From Gammaproteobacteria bacterium (GTDB lineage Bacteria; Pseudomonadota; Gammaproteobacteria; JACCYU01): a stretch of DNA of 35,586 bases. Under the pieces are notes generated by a model, which was given only the letters and a program-made list of their open reading frames with translations, ran no database searches and was not told the DNA's origin. The stretch spans positions 1-35,586 of the forward strand of contig JACCZW010000025.1 of assembly GCA_013695765.1 (NCBI GenBank). The letters run 5' to 3'. This document shows positions 18,328 to 29,448 of this stretch, in pieces (the stretch's first letter is position 1; every line of letters starts with the position of its first letter). The position numbers were made by a program, and so were the translations under genes.

Positions 18328-19188
18328 TCAGATTATATTCAATTCCCGCCAGATCTCATCACACGGCATTTAACCGTCTCGTCCATGGTGATGGTGCGAC
18401 CCCATACGCGTGTCGTCTCGACCGGCCATTTGTGCGTCGCGTTCCAGCCCCAGCTTCGACCCGAGGCCCGAGACGGATGAGGCAAAATCCAGATAATCGA
18501 TCGATGTGTTTTTGACGATGACCGCGTCGCACGCGGATCGGTCCGCGTTGTCAGCGCCCATATCACGTGTTTCCAGCCGCGTGCGTTCACATCGTCGTCA
18601 ACCACGATTACGAACTTGGTGTACATGAATTGCCGGAGATATGACCACACGCCCATCATGACCCGCCTGGCGCGACCGGGGTACTGTTTTTTCATGCTCA
18701 CTACCGCCAGGCGATACGAGCAGCTTTTGGGCGGCAGATAAATATCCGCGACCTCCGGAAACTGTTTCTGCAGCAGCGGCATGAACACCTCGTTAACGTC
18801 ACACCAAGCATGGCGGGCCGCCGGCCGGTGTACGTGCCGCGAGAAAAGGGATTAAGATCGGCAGATTCTTCCACGCGCACTTCACACCCTTCGGTGGGTC
18901 CGGTTCTTTTAGAAACGTCAGGAATCGGTCCACCTCACGCAGAGCGTCAACCGACACTTCGCCCGTGCCCAGCGCCACGCGTAGCGGCGTGCCGAACAGG
19001 TTGGCGAGTACCGGAATGGTCGGTCGAACCTTTAGGCTTCTCGAACAGCAACGCGGACCTTGCGTGCGCAGGGCGCCATCGCATATTTCGGTCATTTCAA
19101 AGTAAGAACCGATACCCTGTCGAATGTGGTTGAACTCACCCGTCGCCTCCTGGATCGCAACGAAATCGCGCAAGTCGCCGTACTTCAC
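18328..19188 (-). pseudogene. ubiD: Decayed ubiD (4-hydroxy-3-polyprenylbenzoate decarboxylase)
   Basis: Immediately after xthA, a GTG (19188) opens a clear UbiD N-terminus ([19 protein letters not shown], then [12 protein letters not shown] and [10 protein letters not shown]). Within it a short stretch near 19020-19050 is out of frame; shifting restores [10 protein letters not shown]. Around residue 115 (about 18840) the sequence jumps to the UbiD C-terminal third, entered by YTGR and [15 protein letters not shown]. This continues through [16 protein letters not shown] and [19 protein letters not shown]. Further frameshifts follow before [18 protein letters not shown] and the native end [10 protein letters not shown]. 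About 200 central residues, which in UbiD include prenylated-FMN-binding and catalytic positions, are missing. The gene cannot be functional. Confidence 0.93.
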
Positions 19189-19198
19189 GGCCTGTATT

Positions 19199-19996
19199 TC
19201 ACGGCGCGTGGGCCTGCACGCCTCCGAACTCGGCAATGACGGGTGCGTGATCGGACGGCCGCTCCAGGCCACGCGGAGACTTGTCGATGTGGCACGAGGA
19301 GCAGGTTTGCGATAGCGCCGGACTCGCCAGAATTATATCGATGCGCAAGCCCTGATTGCGGCGAAAGCCGGCAGCGCGATAATCCCACCAGCTATATGAT
19401 TTTTCCACCTGCTCGAACTGGCGAAAAGTGTCCACCAGACCCAGCGCCATGAATTTCTTCAACGCCTCGCGCTCCAGCGTGCTGCACAGAATCTTTTCGA
19501 ACCAAAGGTCGGGGTCGTGCACGTCCGCATCCGCCGGCGCGATATTGAAGTCGCCGAGCATCACGAAATGTTTATGGGTGGCAAGTTCGTCGCCCACATG
19601 CGCGACGATCCTGTTCAGCCAGTCCAGTTTGTAGGCGTATTTCTCGGAGCCGACCTGCGAACCGTTGGGCACGTAAACGTTGAGAATGCGCAATTCGCTA
19701 TCGCCCTCGGACACGGTCGCCGCCAGAGTGCGCCGTTGCGGATCGTCCAGACCCGAGACGTCACGTACCACGTCGCGCAACGGCATACGACAGAGGATGG
19801 CGACGCCGTTGTAGGCTTTCTGTCCTGAGTAAATGGCGTGATAACCGGCGTCGATGAACGTCTGAACGGGAAACTGCTCGTCGCTGACCTTGGTTTCCTG
19901 CAATGCCAGCACGTCCGGTCGATTCGCCGCCAGCCAGTCGAGCACGTGCGCTAAACGTATGCGCAGCGAATTGACGTTCCAGGTCGCGACCTTCAC
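19199..19996 (-). CDS. xthA: Exodeoxyribonuclease III (AP endonuclease) XthA
   Basis: This enzyme cleaves DNA at abasic sites and trims 3' ends in base-excision repair. The 265-residue product starts at GTG 19996 with [15 protein letters not shown]. It contains the metal-binding ALQETKVSD, the catalytic-site blocks [36 protein letters not shown] and the final [10 protein letters not shown] with the catalytic His. All expected catalytic residues are visible. A longer open frame running upstream overlaps prlC and has no similarity to the family, so it is rejected. It starts 22 bp after the prlC stop and is followed after about 10 bp by the decayed ubiD. Confidence 0.95.
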   Translation of the reverse strand: MKVATWNVNSLRIRLAHVLDWLAANRPDVLALQETKVSDEQFPVQTFIDAGYHAIYSGQKAYNGVAILCRMPLRDVVRDVSGLDDPQRRTLAATVSEGDSELRILNVYVPNGSQVGSEKYAYKLDWLNRIVAHVGDELATHKHFVMLGDFNIAPADADVHDPDLWFEKILCSTLEREALKKFMALGLVDTFRQFEQVEKSYSWWDYRAAGFRRNQGLRIDIILASPALSQTCSSCHIDKSPRGLERPSDHAPVIAEFGGVQAHAP

Positions 19997-20018
19997 CGGA
20001 TTTCGCTGACCAACTTTG

Positions 20019-22061
20019 CTATGCCGCCATGCCGTTGTGACGCAGCAAAGCGTCGATCCGCGGCTCGCGCTTCCTGAAATCCCGAAAAAGCTCCATCGCG
20101 GGCCGGGTGCCGCCGCGTTCCAGAACGCAGTGCAGGAATCGCTGCCCCGTGTCGCCGTCGAACAGGCCGTCCTCCTCGAATGCCTCGAACACATCCGCGG
20201 ACAGTACTTCCGCCCATTTGTAGCTGTAGTAACCGGCGGCGTAACCGCCAGCGAAAATGTGCGTGAAGCCATGCTGGAAGCGCACGAACTCGGGCGGCTT
20301 TACCACCGCGAATGTATCGCGCACTTCGCTTAGAATCGTTTGCACGCGCCCCCCACGCTCAGGCTGATATTCGAGATGCAGTCGCAGGTCGAACAGCGCA
20401 AACTCCAGTTGCCGCAACGTCTGCATGCCGGCAAGAAAATGTTTGGTCGCGACCAGCTTCTGATACAACTCCTCAGGCAGCCGCTCGCCGGTCTCGTAGT
20501 GCCGGGCGAACATATCCAGCGCGGCGCGTTCCCAGCACCAGTTCTCCATGAACTGACTGGGCAATTCCACCGCATCCCACTCGACGCCATTGATGCCGGC
20601 AACACTGGGATAATCGACCAGCGTGAGCAGGTGATGCAACCCGTGGCCGAACTCGTGAAACAGGGTAATGACCTCGTCGTGCGTAAACCGCGCGGGCTTG
20701 TCGCCGATCGGCGGCGAGCTGTTGCAGGTCATGTACGCGACCGGCAACTGTACACCCTCGTTTGTGCGCATGCGGTTAACGCATTCGTCCATCCAGGCGC
20801 CGCCGCGCTTGTTCTGACGCGCGTAGAGGTCCAGATAAAACTGCCCGCGTGCGGCGCCATCGGCGTCCGTGATCTGATAAAACCGAACATCCGGATGCCA
20901 GGTTTCCACATGTTGAGCTTGCTCGATGCGGCATCCGTATAACCGCCCGACCACCTCGAAAAGCCCGCCCAGCACGCGATCGACGGGAAAGTAAGGCTTG
21001 AGATCTTCCTGCGCCAGTGCATAGCGATGCTGACGCAGTTTTTCGCTGATGTAGGCGACATCCCAGGGTTGCAGGTCCGCAATACCAGCGTGCTCGGCGG
21101 CGAAGTCTCCAAGCTCGGTGAGTTCCCGCTGCGCTACGGGTTTGGCGCGCCGCGCGAGGTCCTCGATAAATTCGATCACCTTGTGCGGTGACTCGGCCAT
21201 CTTGGTGGCGAAGGACTTTTCGGCGTAGTTGTCGTAGCCCAGCAGACGCGCGGCTTCATGACGCAAAGCCAGAATCTTTTCCAGGGCGTCGCTGTTGTCC
21301 CACTGGCCGGCGTGTGGACCCCTATCGGACGCGCGCGTGTTGTGCGCCGTGTAGAGTTCCCGTCGCAGTTCGCGATCGTCCGCGTAGGTCATAACCGCAA
21401 TATACGATGGCGTCTCCAGGGTGAGTTGCCAGCCATCGTCGAGGCCATTGTTGCGCGCGCTTTGCCGCGCCATGTCCAGCGACGATTCAGGCAGACCGGC
21501 GAGCCCCGAAGGGTCGGTGACGTGCTTTTTCCATGCGTGGGTGGCGTCCAGCACGTTTTCCTCGAACTTCGATTGCGTCTGCGACAACTCCTGCTGGATG
21601 GCCTTGAGGCGGTCCTTGTCGGAGGCGCGCAGATGCACGCCGCTCAATCGGAAATCCCGCAAGGCGTCATCGATGGTTTTCTGCTGGCCCGCATTCAGCG
21701 TTTTGAACTGGTCGCTGTCACGAATGGACTGATACGCCTTGAAGAGCCGCTCGTTCTGGCCGATTTCGGTACCGTATTGGCTCAGTTTGGGCAGGCAGGC
21801 GTTGTAGGCGGCGCGCAACGCGGGGCTGTTAACAACCGAATTCATGTGTCGTACCGGCGACCACGCGCGGCTTAACCGATCATCGACGACTTCCAGCGGA
21901 TAGATCAGGTTATCCCAGTTGTATTGTGAATTGCCTTCGACCAGCGCCTTGATCTTCGCGCGGTTGTCGGCCAAGAGATGATCGATCGCTGGCTCGACGT
22001 GCTCGGGCTTTATGCGCATAAACGCCGGCAGGCCATTCTGATCGAGTAGTGGATTGCTCAT
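20019..22061 (-). CDS. prlC: Oligopeptidase A (M3 zinc metallopeptidase)
   Basis: This cytosolic M3 metallopeptidase degrades oligopeptides, including cleaved signal peptides in E. coli. The 680-residue length equals the E. coli enzyme. The zinc site is LFHEFGHGLHHLL in the last third, with the downstream WDAVELPSQFMENW glutamate segment. The N-terminus NPLLDQNGLPAFMRIKPEH is typical. The ATG at 22061 is preceded by AAGG; an upstream frame start at 22079 overlaps gyrB and is not needed. It begins 14 bp after gyrB, so it likely continues the dnaA-dnaN-recF-gyrB transcription unit, and xthA follows after 22 bp. Confidence 0.95.
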   Translation of the reverse strand: MSNPLLDQNGLPAFMRIKPEHVEPAIDHLLADNRAKIKALVEGNSQYNWDNLIYPLEVVDDRLSRAWSPVRHMNSVVNSPALRAAYNACLPKLSQYGTEIGQNERLFKAYQSIRDSDQFKTLNAGQQKTIDDALRDFRLSGVHLRASDKDRLKAIQQELSQTQSKFEENVLDATHAWKKHVTDPSGLAGLPESSLDMARQSARNNGLDDGWQLTLETPSYIAVMTYADDRELRRELYTAHNTRASDRGPHAGQWDNSDALEKILALRHEAARLLGYDNYAEKSFATKMAESPHKVIEFIEDLARRAKPVAQRELTELGDFAAEHAGIADLQPWDVAYISEKLRQHRYALAQEDLKPYFPVDRVLGGLFEVVGRLYGCRIEQAQHVETWHPDVRFYQITDADGAARGQFYLDLYARQNKRGGAWMDECVNRMRTNEGVQLPVAYMTCNSSPPIGDKPARFTHDEVITLFHEFGHGLHHLLTLVDYPSVAGINGVEWDAVELPSQFMENWCWERAALDMFARHYETGERLPEELYQKLVATKHFLAGMQTLRQLEFALFDLRLHLEYQPERGGRVQTILSEVRDTFAVVKPPEFVRFQHGFTHIFAGGYAAGYYSYKWAEVLSADVFEAFEEDGLFDGDTGQRFLHCVLERGGTRPAMELFRDFRKREPRIDALLRHNGMAA

Positions 22062-22075
22062 ATATGCCTTAAAAA

Positions 22076-25595
<3,520 letters not shown>

Positions 25596-25687
25596 TTCCG
25601 CGCTGTGTTGAAAGCGACCGTAATTCTCTGACACCACGACGGTTCGCGCATTTCTAAAATCGCAGTCAAATTTTCACACAACGTGAA

Positions 25688-26788
25688 TCACAACCGCATG
25701 GGCATCACCACATAAAGCGAATTTTCGGAGACAGCGTCTCGCAACAAGGCACTGCTATTGGCGTCCTTAAGCTTTATTTCAATAGTTTCACTGTTTATGG
25801 CGCCCAATACATCGAGTAGATAATTGACGTTAAAACCGATTTCCAGGGGTTCACCGTCGTATTCCACTTCGATATCTTCCTCGGCTTCTTCCTGATCGGG
25901 ATTGTGTGACTGGATTTTTAGCGCCTGACCATCAAGGATAAGCCGCACGCCGCGATACTTTTCGCTCGACAGGATTGCGGTTCTAATCAATCCCTGACGC
26001 AATGCGTCACTATTTACGCGCAGCGTCTTGTCGCCATCCTTTGGCAACACGCGATCATAGTCCGGGAAACGCCCATCCACGAGCTTCGACGTAAACCGCA
26101 ACTCGCCGATGCGCGCCCGAATATGGTTGGCGCTCAACTCGATCTCAATGGCTCCATCGCCATCGGTAAGCAAACGCTGCAATTCCTGCACGCCCTTGCG
26201 TGGGATGATCACCTGATTGACGACATCATCCTCTATGTCGATCCGCTCAATGCTCGTGGCAAGGCGATGACCGTCGGTCGCAACCGCACGCAGGTTGCCC
26301 TCGCCAATATGCAGCAGCAGCCCGTTGAGGTAATAGCGTACATCCTGCTGCGCCATGGCAAAGGATGTTTTTTCAACAAGACGTTTGAGTGTCTGCTGCG
26401 CCAGGGTCACACGCTGTTCCGCGCGAATATCTTCGATAACCGGGAAATCCGCGGCCGGCAACGTGGCAAGCACAAAACGGCTTCGTAGCGCGGAAAGCGT
26501 GGCTCTACCTTCGGCGACCTGTAAGGTCAGCTTCGCGCTTTCGGGGAGATTTTTACAGATATCCAAAAGCTTGCGCGCGGGTAGCGTGGTCTCGCCAGGG
26601 CTTTCGATATCCACATCCACACCCGCCAGCAGTTCGACTTCAAGATCCGTCGCAACCATGGTTATCCCCCTTTCGTTGCTACGCAACAGCACATTACCCA
26701 GCATGGGCATAACCTGACGACGTTCTACAGCGCCGATAATTTGCTGTAGAGGCTTGAGCAACACTTCTCTCTGGATACTGAATTTCAT
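25688..26788 (-). CDS. dnaN: DNA polymerase III beta subunit (sliding clamp) DnaN
   Basis: DnaN dimerises into the ring that tethers polymerase to DNA. The 366 residues match E. coli exactly. It starts MKFSIQREVLLKPLQQIIGAVERRQVMPM, has VMPMLGNVL and VATDLEVEL in domain I, DGHRLATS in domain II, and ends with the typical VVMPMRL. That C-terminal segment helps form the pocket that binds clamp-binding motifs. An ATG at 26788 with GTGAG upstream is a good start. recF follows after 92 bp. The region ahead of it is an AT-rich putative origin segment, so its transcription probably initiates partly within it. Confidence 0.98.
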   Translation of the reverse strand: MKFSIQREVLLKPLQQIIGAVERRQVMPMLGNVLLRSNERGITMVATDLEVELLAGVDVDIESPGETTLPARKLLDICKNLPESAKLTLQVAEGRATLSALRSRFVLATLPAADFPVIEDIRAEQRVTLAQQTLKRLVEKTSFAMAQQDVRYYLNGLLLHIGEGNLRAVATDGHRLATSIERIDIEDDVVNQVIIPRKGVQELQRLLTDGDGAIEIELSANHIRARIGELRFTSKLVDGRFPDYDRVLPKDGDKTLRVNSDALRQGLIRTAILSSEKYRGVRLILDGQALKIQSHNPDQEEAEEDIEVEYDGEPLEIGFNVNYLLDVLGAINSETIEIKLKDANSSALLRDAVSENSLYVVMPMRL

Positions 26789-27044
26789 GGTGAACTCACG
26801 GTAATAATAAATTAAGTCAATGTACTTATTGTTATTATTAAGGACAATGATTTTGTGGATAACTTTACTTTTTTGTTTAAAATCATATGGCTATGATGGC
26901 GAACGGGATGTACCAGCGGTGTTGTGGAACTACCAGACCCTGTTGATGAAATGTGTGCAAAAATATTGGCCACTGTATGTTCCGGCTTATTCGCGCGTTA
27001 TCAACAGGAAAGACATGTTGCGTGCTTTCGTTTCCGGTGACGAC
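26789..27044. other. AT-rich dnaA-dnaN spacer, candidate replication origin part
   Basis: The 256 bp between dnaA and dnaN is strikingly AT-rich from about 26800 to 26890 (runs such as taataataaattaa and ttattgttattattaa), in contrast to the GC-rich surroundings. It has a perfect reverse DnaA box TGTGGATAA at 26854-26862 and a near box TTATCAACA at 26998-27006; TGTTGATGA at 26941-26949 is weaker. A DNA-unwinding element next to DnaA boxes beside dnaA is what an oriC should look like. Pseudomonas has such sites both here and upstream of dnaA. Alternatively it may be a DnaA-controlled promoter for dnaN. Confidence 0.6.
26854..26862 (-). promoter_or_regulatory. DnaA box (perfect)
   Basis: TGTGGATAA on the plus strand is the reverse complement of the consensus TTATCCACA. 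It lies at the edge of the AT-rich stretch in the dnaA-dnaN spacer. Confidence 0.7.
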
Positions 27045-28400
27045 CTAACTGCTCAGAGTCCGCAACAGATTCACGTAATCTTCATCAATCCGGGTATCAC
27101 TTTCACGCAGTTCAACAATCTTGCGGCACGCGTGCAACACCGTGGTGTGATCGCGCCCGTTAAATGCTTCGCCTATCTCGGGCAGGCTGTGGTTAGTGAG
27201 CTCTTTGGCGAGCGCCATGGCAAGCTGGCGAGGACGCGTAACGGAGCGGCTGCGGCGTTTGGAAAACAGATCAGAGGTGCGAATTTTGTAATAATCCGCA
27301 ACGGTTTTCTGAATATTGTCAATGGTGACCAGTCGCTCCTGCAGCGCCAGCATGTCACGCAGCATCTCCTTGGCGAATTCAATGGTGATGGGACGTCCCG
27401 TAAACCGCGCGGTCGCCGCCAGCCTGTGTAGCGCGCCCTCCAGTTCGCGGATGTTGGAACGAATCCGTTTGGCCACAAAAAAGGCTACATCGGCCGGCAG
27501 ATCGATCTTGCCCTGCTCCGCCTTGCGCTGCATGATCGCGACCCGTGTTTCGAGATCGGGGGGTTCGATGGCCTGCGTAAGCCCCCAGCCAAACCGTGAT
27601 TTCAGCCGCTCTTCTAGTCCTTCCACACCTTTGGGATAACGGTCACAGGTGAGGATGATCTGTTGCTGGCCCTCGAGCAGTGCGTTGAAGGTATGGAAAA
27701 ACTCTTCCTGGGAGCGATCCTTGCCGGCAAAGAACTGAATGTCGTCGATCAACAGTGCATGTACCGAGCGGTAAAACCGTTTGAATTCATTGATGGCATT
27801 GTGTTGCAGGGCCTTGACCATGTCGGCGACGAAACGCTCGGAATGAAGGTATACCACCTGGCGCCGATCATCGTGCCCGCGCACGTAATTGCCAATCGCG
27901 TGCATGAGATGAGTTTTACCCAGTCCCACGCCGCCGTAAATGAACAGCGGGTTGTATGCGATGCCCGGGTGCATTGCCACCTGTAATGCGGCGGCCTTGG
28001 CGAGCTGATTCGATTTGCCCTCGACAAAATTGTCAAAGGTAAAATTTGGATTGATGTTGGAGGCGACCACGGCCGGCGTCGGGCCGGCGGATTTTGTGGA
28101 TTTTACCGTTGCAACTGTGAATTTTCCGGCTGGCACATGCCGCGATTCCTGACTGAGGCTGCCTATTTCCAACGAGATGTTCGGGTGTTCATCCTCAGCA
28201 AGACCTTCCGCAAGCTGTTTGATACGTTCCAGGAAATTATTTCGCACCCAGTCCAACACAAATCGGTTGGGCGCCAGCAGGCGCAGCGACCCGCGACCCT
28301 CCACCGCGTGCAGCGGCCTTATCCATTGATTCAACTGCTGTTCGGGAAGCTCATCTTCCAAACGTCCGATACATTTGTTCCACAGCGAATTTGCCGTCAA
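27045..28400 (-). CDS. dnaA: Chromosomal replication initiator DnaA
   Basis: DnaA binds DnaA boxes at oriC and opens the duplex. I place the start at TTG 28400, preceded by GGAG with a six-base spacing. The N-terminus [18 protein letters not shown] then aligns with DnaA domain I (E. coli MSLSLWQQCL); the product is 451 residues. An upstream GTG at 28463 would add 21 residues with no family support. Domain III has Walker [11 protein letters not shown] and Walker [11 protein letters not shown]. Domain IV ends with the DNA-binding signature [17 protein letters not shown] perfect DnaA box lies about 70 bp upstream, fitting autoregulation. The stop lies beside the candidate origin spacer. Confidence 0.97.
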   Translation of the reverse strand: MTANSLWNKCIGRLEDELPEQQLNQWIRPLHAVEGRGSLRLLAPNRFVLDWVRNNFLERIKQLAEGLAEDEHPNISLEIGSLSQESRHVPAGKFTVATVKSTKSAGPTPAVVASNINPNFTFDNFVEGKSNQLAKAAALQVAMHPGIAYNPLFIYGGVGLGKTHLMHAIGNYVRGHDDRRQVVYLHSERFVADMVKALQHNAINEFKRFYRSVHALLIDDIQFFAGKDRSQEEFFHTFNALLEGQQQIILTCDRYPKGVEGLEERLKSRFGWGLTQAIEPPDLETRVAIMQRKAEQGKIDLPADVAFFVAKRIRSNIRELEGALHRLAATARFTGRPITIEFAKEMLRDMLALQERLVTIDNIQKTVADYYKIRTSDLFSKRRSRSVTRPRQLAMALAKELTNHSLPEIGEAFNGRDHTTVLHACRKIVELRESDTRIDEDYVNLLRTLSS

Positions 28401-28466
28401 AATAAACTCCACGCGCTGACTAACCAGACTGGGACTAACGGCGCAGTCTAGCTTGCACGACACGAG

Positions 28467-28475
28467 TTATCCACA
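28467..28475 (+). promoter_or_regulatory. DnaA box (perfect) between dnaA and rpmH
   Basis: TTATCCACA matches the DnaA box consensus exactly. It is in the divergent dnaA/rpmH spacer, just upstream of both genes. It could serve DnaA autoregulation or be part of a second origin segment. Confidence 0.75.
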
Positions 28476-28503
28476 TGCCGGGCGGCCCACGCGTAAGCTA
28501 AAA

Positions 28504-28532
28504 TTGACAAACCATGCGGGGCTGATTATGTT
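28504..28532 (+). promoter_or_regulatory. Sigma-70 promoter for rpmH
   Basis: A perfect -35 TTGACA at 28504-28509 is followed after 17 bp by TATGTT (28527-28532; four of six consensus positions). It lies about 38 bp upstream of the rpmH ATG and probably drives rpmH-rnpA-yidD-yidC. Confidence 0.6.
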
Positions 28533-28569
28533 TGCAACCCTTTCGCCCGGCTCCAGCCAGAATCTAACA

Positions 28570-28704
28570 ATGAAGCAGACATTTCAACCGAGTAAACTGC
28601 GGCGCAAACGCACGCACGGCTTTCGGGTGCGGATGCGCACCAGTGGCGGGCGTCGAGTGCTAAACAGCCGGCGCGCCAAGGGCAGATCAAAACTCTGTCC
28701 TTAG
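28570..28704 (+). CDS. rpmH: 50S ribosomal protein L34
   Basis: L34 is a 44-residue basic protein of the large ribosomal subunit. The sequence begins [18 protein letters not shown] and continues [20 protein letters not shown], near-identical in pattern to the bacterial family; only the end (SKLCP) is slightly unusual. It lies directly upstream of rnpA, its universal partner, in the divergent operon facing dnaA. Because it is highly expressed, the TTGACA promoter 40-65 bp upstream fits well. The start is the ATG at 28570; the open frame extends further upstream, but those residues have no family counterpart. Confidence 0.98.
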   Translation: MKQTFQPSKLRRKRTHGFRVRMRTSGGRRVLNSRRAKGRSKLCP

Positions 28705-28731
28705 AAACGTTCGCCCGGAATAGACACGCCC

Positions 28732-28779
28732 GGGTTGGATGCGCCTGGGGTTAGATGCATCGGTGTCAGATGCACTAGG
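28732..28779 (+). repeat. Three imperfect ~16-bp tandem repeats between rpmH and rnpA
   Basis: Units GGGTTGGATGCGCCTG (28732-28747), GGGTTAGATGCATCGG (28748-28763) and GGTGTCAGATGCACTAGG (28762-28779) share a GATGC core with a period of about 16 bp. They sit exactly where the rnpA start codon and ribosome-binding site should be, and the last unit contains the ATG-CAC-TAG that precedes the rnpA reading frame. Confidence 0.6.
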
Positions 28780-29183
28780 CGCAGACGCTTAAGCAGTCTG
28801 ATCAGCCGATAGCTGCGCACATCGAACAGGGGCAGCGTTTTGCCCGTCAGTCGCGCCTCACCGACGCTTGCGAGTTCGGCCGCGTTTTCGAGCAGGCCGT
28901 TCGCTGTAGCGACCGTGCGTTTACGATTCTGGCGCGGCGCAGCCCATGTGCGCATGCCCGGCTCGGGCTTGCGATCTCCAAAAAATGCACCAAACGAGCC
29001 GTGGCCAGGAATCGTATAAAACGCTTGGTAAGAGAAAGTTTCCGCGCGGCCCAACACGACCTGCCGGCCGTCGATCTGGTGGTAATGTGCCGGCCCGTTA
29101 TTAACGACATGACCCATGCCGAACGGACGGCGGCACTGCAAAAGCTCTGGCAGTGTGTACGAAATCGATGCAGACAATCCTGA
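28779..29183 (+). CDS. rnpA: Ribonuclease P protein component RnpA (start codon unresolved)
   Basis: RnpA is the protein subunit that binds RNase P RNA and helps remove 5' leaders of pre-tRNAs. The frame reads FARQSRLTDACEFGRVFEQAVR, then LGLAISKKCTKRAVARNRIKRLVRESFR, the RnpA signature, and ends RNRCRQS. From residue FARQ onward it matches the family well. The only in-frame ATG (28770) is followed by CAC and then TAG (28776-28778). No ATG, GTG or TTG occurs between that stop and the conserved part. ATA at 28809 or ATC at 28821 (which would give about 120 residues, the normal length) are the nearest non-standard options. The start given is simply the first codon after the stop. Confidence 0.85.
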   Translation, partial: AQTLKQSDQPIAAHIEQGQRFARQSRLTDACEFGRVFEQAVRCSDRAFTILARRSPCAHARLGLAISKKCTKRAVARNRIKRLVRESFRAAQHDLPAVDLVVMCRPVINDMTHAERTAALQKLWQCVRNRCRQS

Positions 29184-29440
29184 TTAGGATCCTCAAGCTT
29201 TACCGGCTGGTGCTGAGCCCATATCTCGGACAGCACTGCAGGTTCGCACCGACGTGCTCGTGTTACACAATTGAAGCAATAGAGACTTATGGCACGCTGC
29301 GCGGCGGCTATCTCGCGTTACGCCGTCTTCTGCGGTGTCATCCATGGTGCGCCGGCGGGTTTGATCCGCTGCCCCGCGCCACGTCGTCTGCCATTAACAA
29401 CTGTCGCTGCCTGATCGAACATGGCCATGAGCACCAATAA
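29168..29440 (+). CDS. yidD: Membrane protein insertion efficiency factor YidD
   Basis: YidD is a small membrane-associated factor found between rnpA and yidC. The 90-residue protein starts MQTILIRILKLYRLVLSPYLG and has the Cys-rich core HCRFAPTCSCYTIEAIETYG, the GGYLALRRLLRCHPW segment and GGFDPLP, all characteristic. It overlaps the rnpA end by 16 bp, so the genes are coupled. A leading few residues upstream of the ATG at 29168 are excluded because the family starts at MQ. Confidence 0.93.
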   Translation: MQTILIRILKLYRLVLSPYLGQHCRFAPTCSCYTIEAIETYGTLRGGYLALRRLLRCHPWCAGGFDPLPRATSSAINNCRCLIEHGHEHQ

Positions 29441-29448
29441 GGAATTGT

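Noticed and set aside
19199-20272. Longer XthA starting at 20272
   Set aside because: The extra N-terminal 92 residues overlap the prlC end and resemble no family; the GTG at 19996 gives the standard VKVATWN start.
26820-27431. Plus-strand open frame through the dnaA-dnaN spacer into dnaA
   Set aside because: Starts in the AT-rich origin-like region and runs antisense into dnaA; no similarity to any protein I know.
28732-28779. CRISPR-like array
   Set aside because: Three contiguous degenerate 16-bp units without spacers and without cas genes.
28701-29177. Long minus-strand open frame opposite rnpA
   Set aside because: It is the antisense shadow of rnpA and lacks any recognisable motif; the plus-strand frame holds the RnpA signature.
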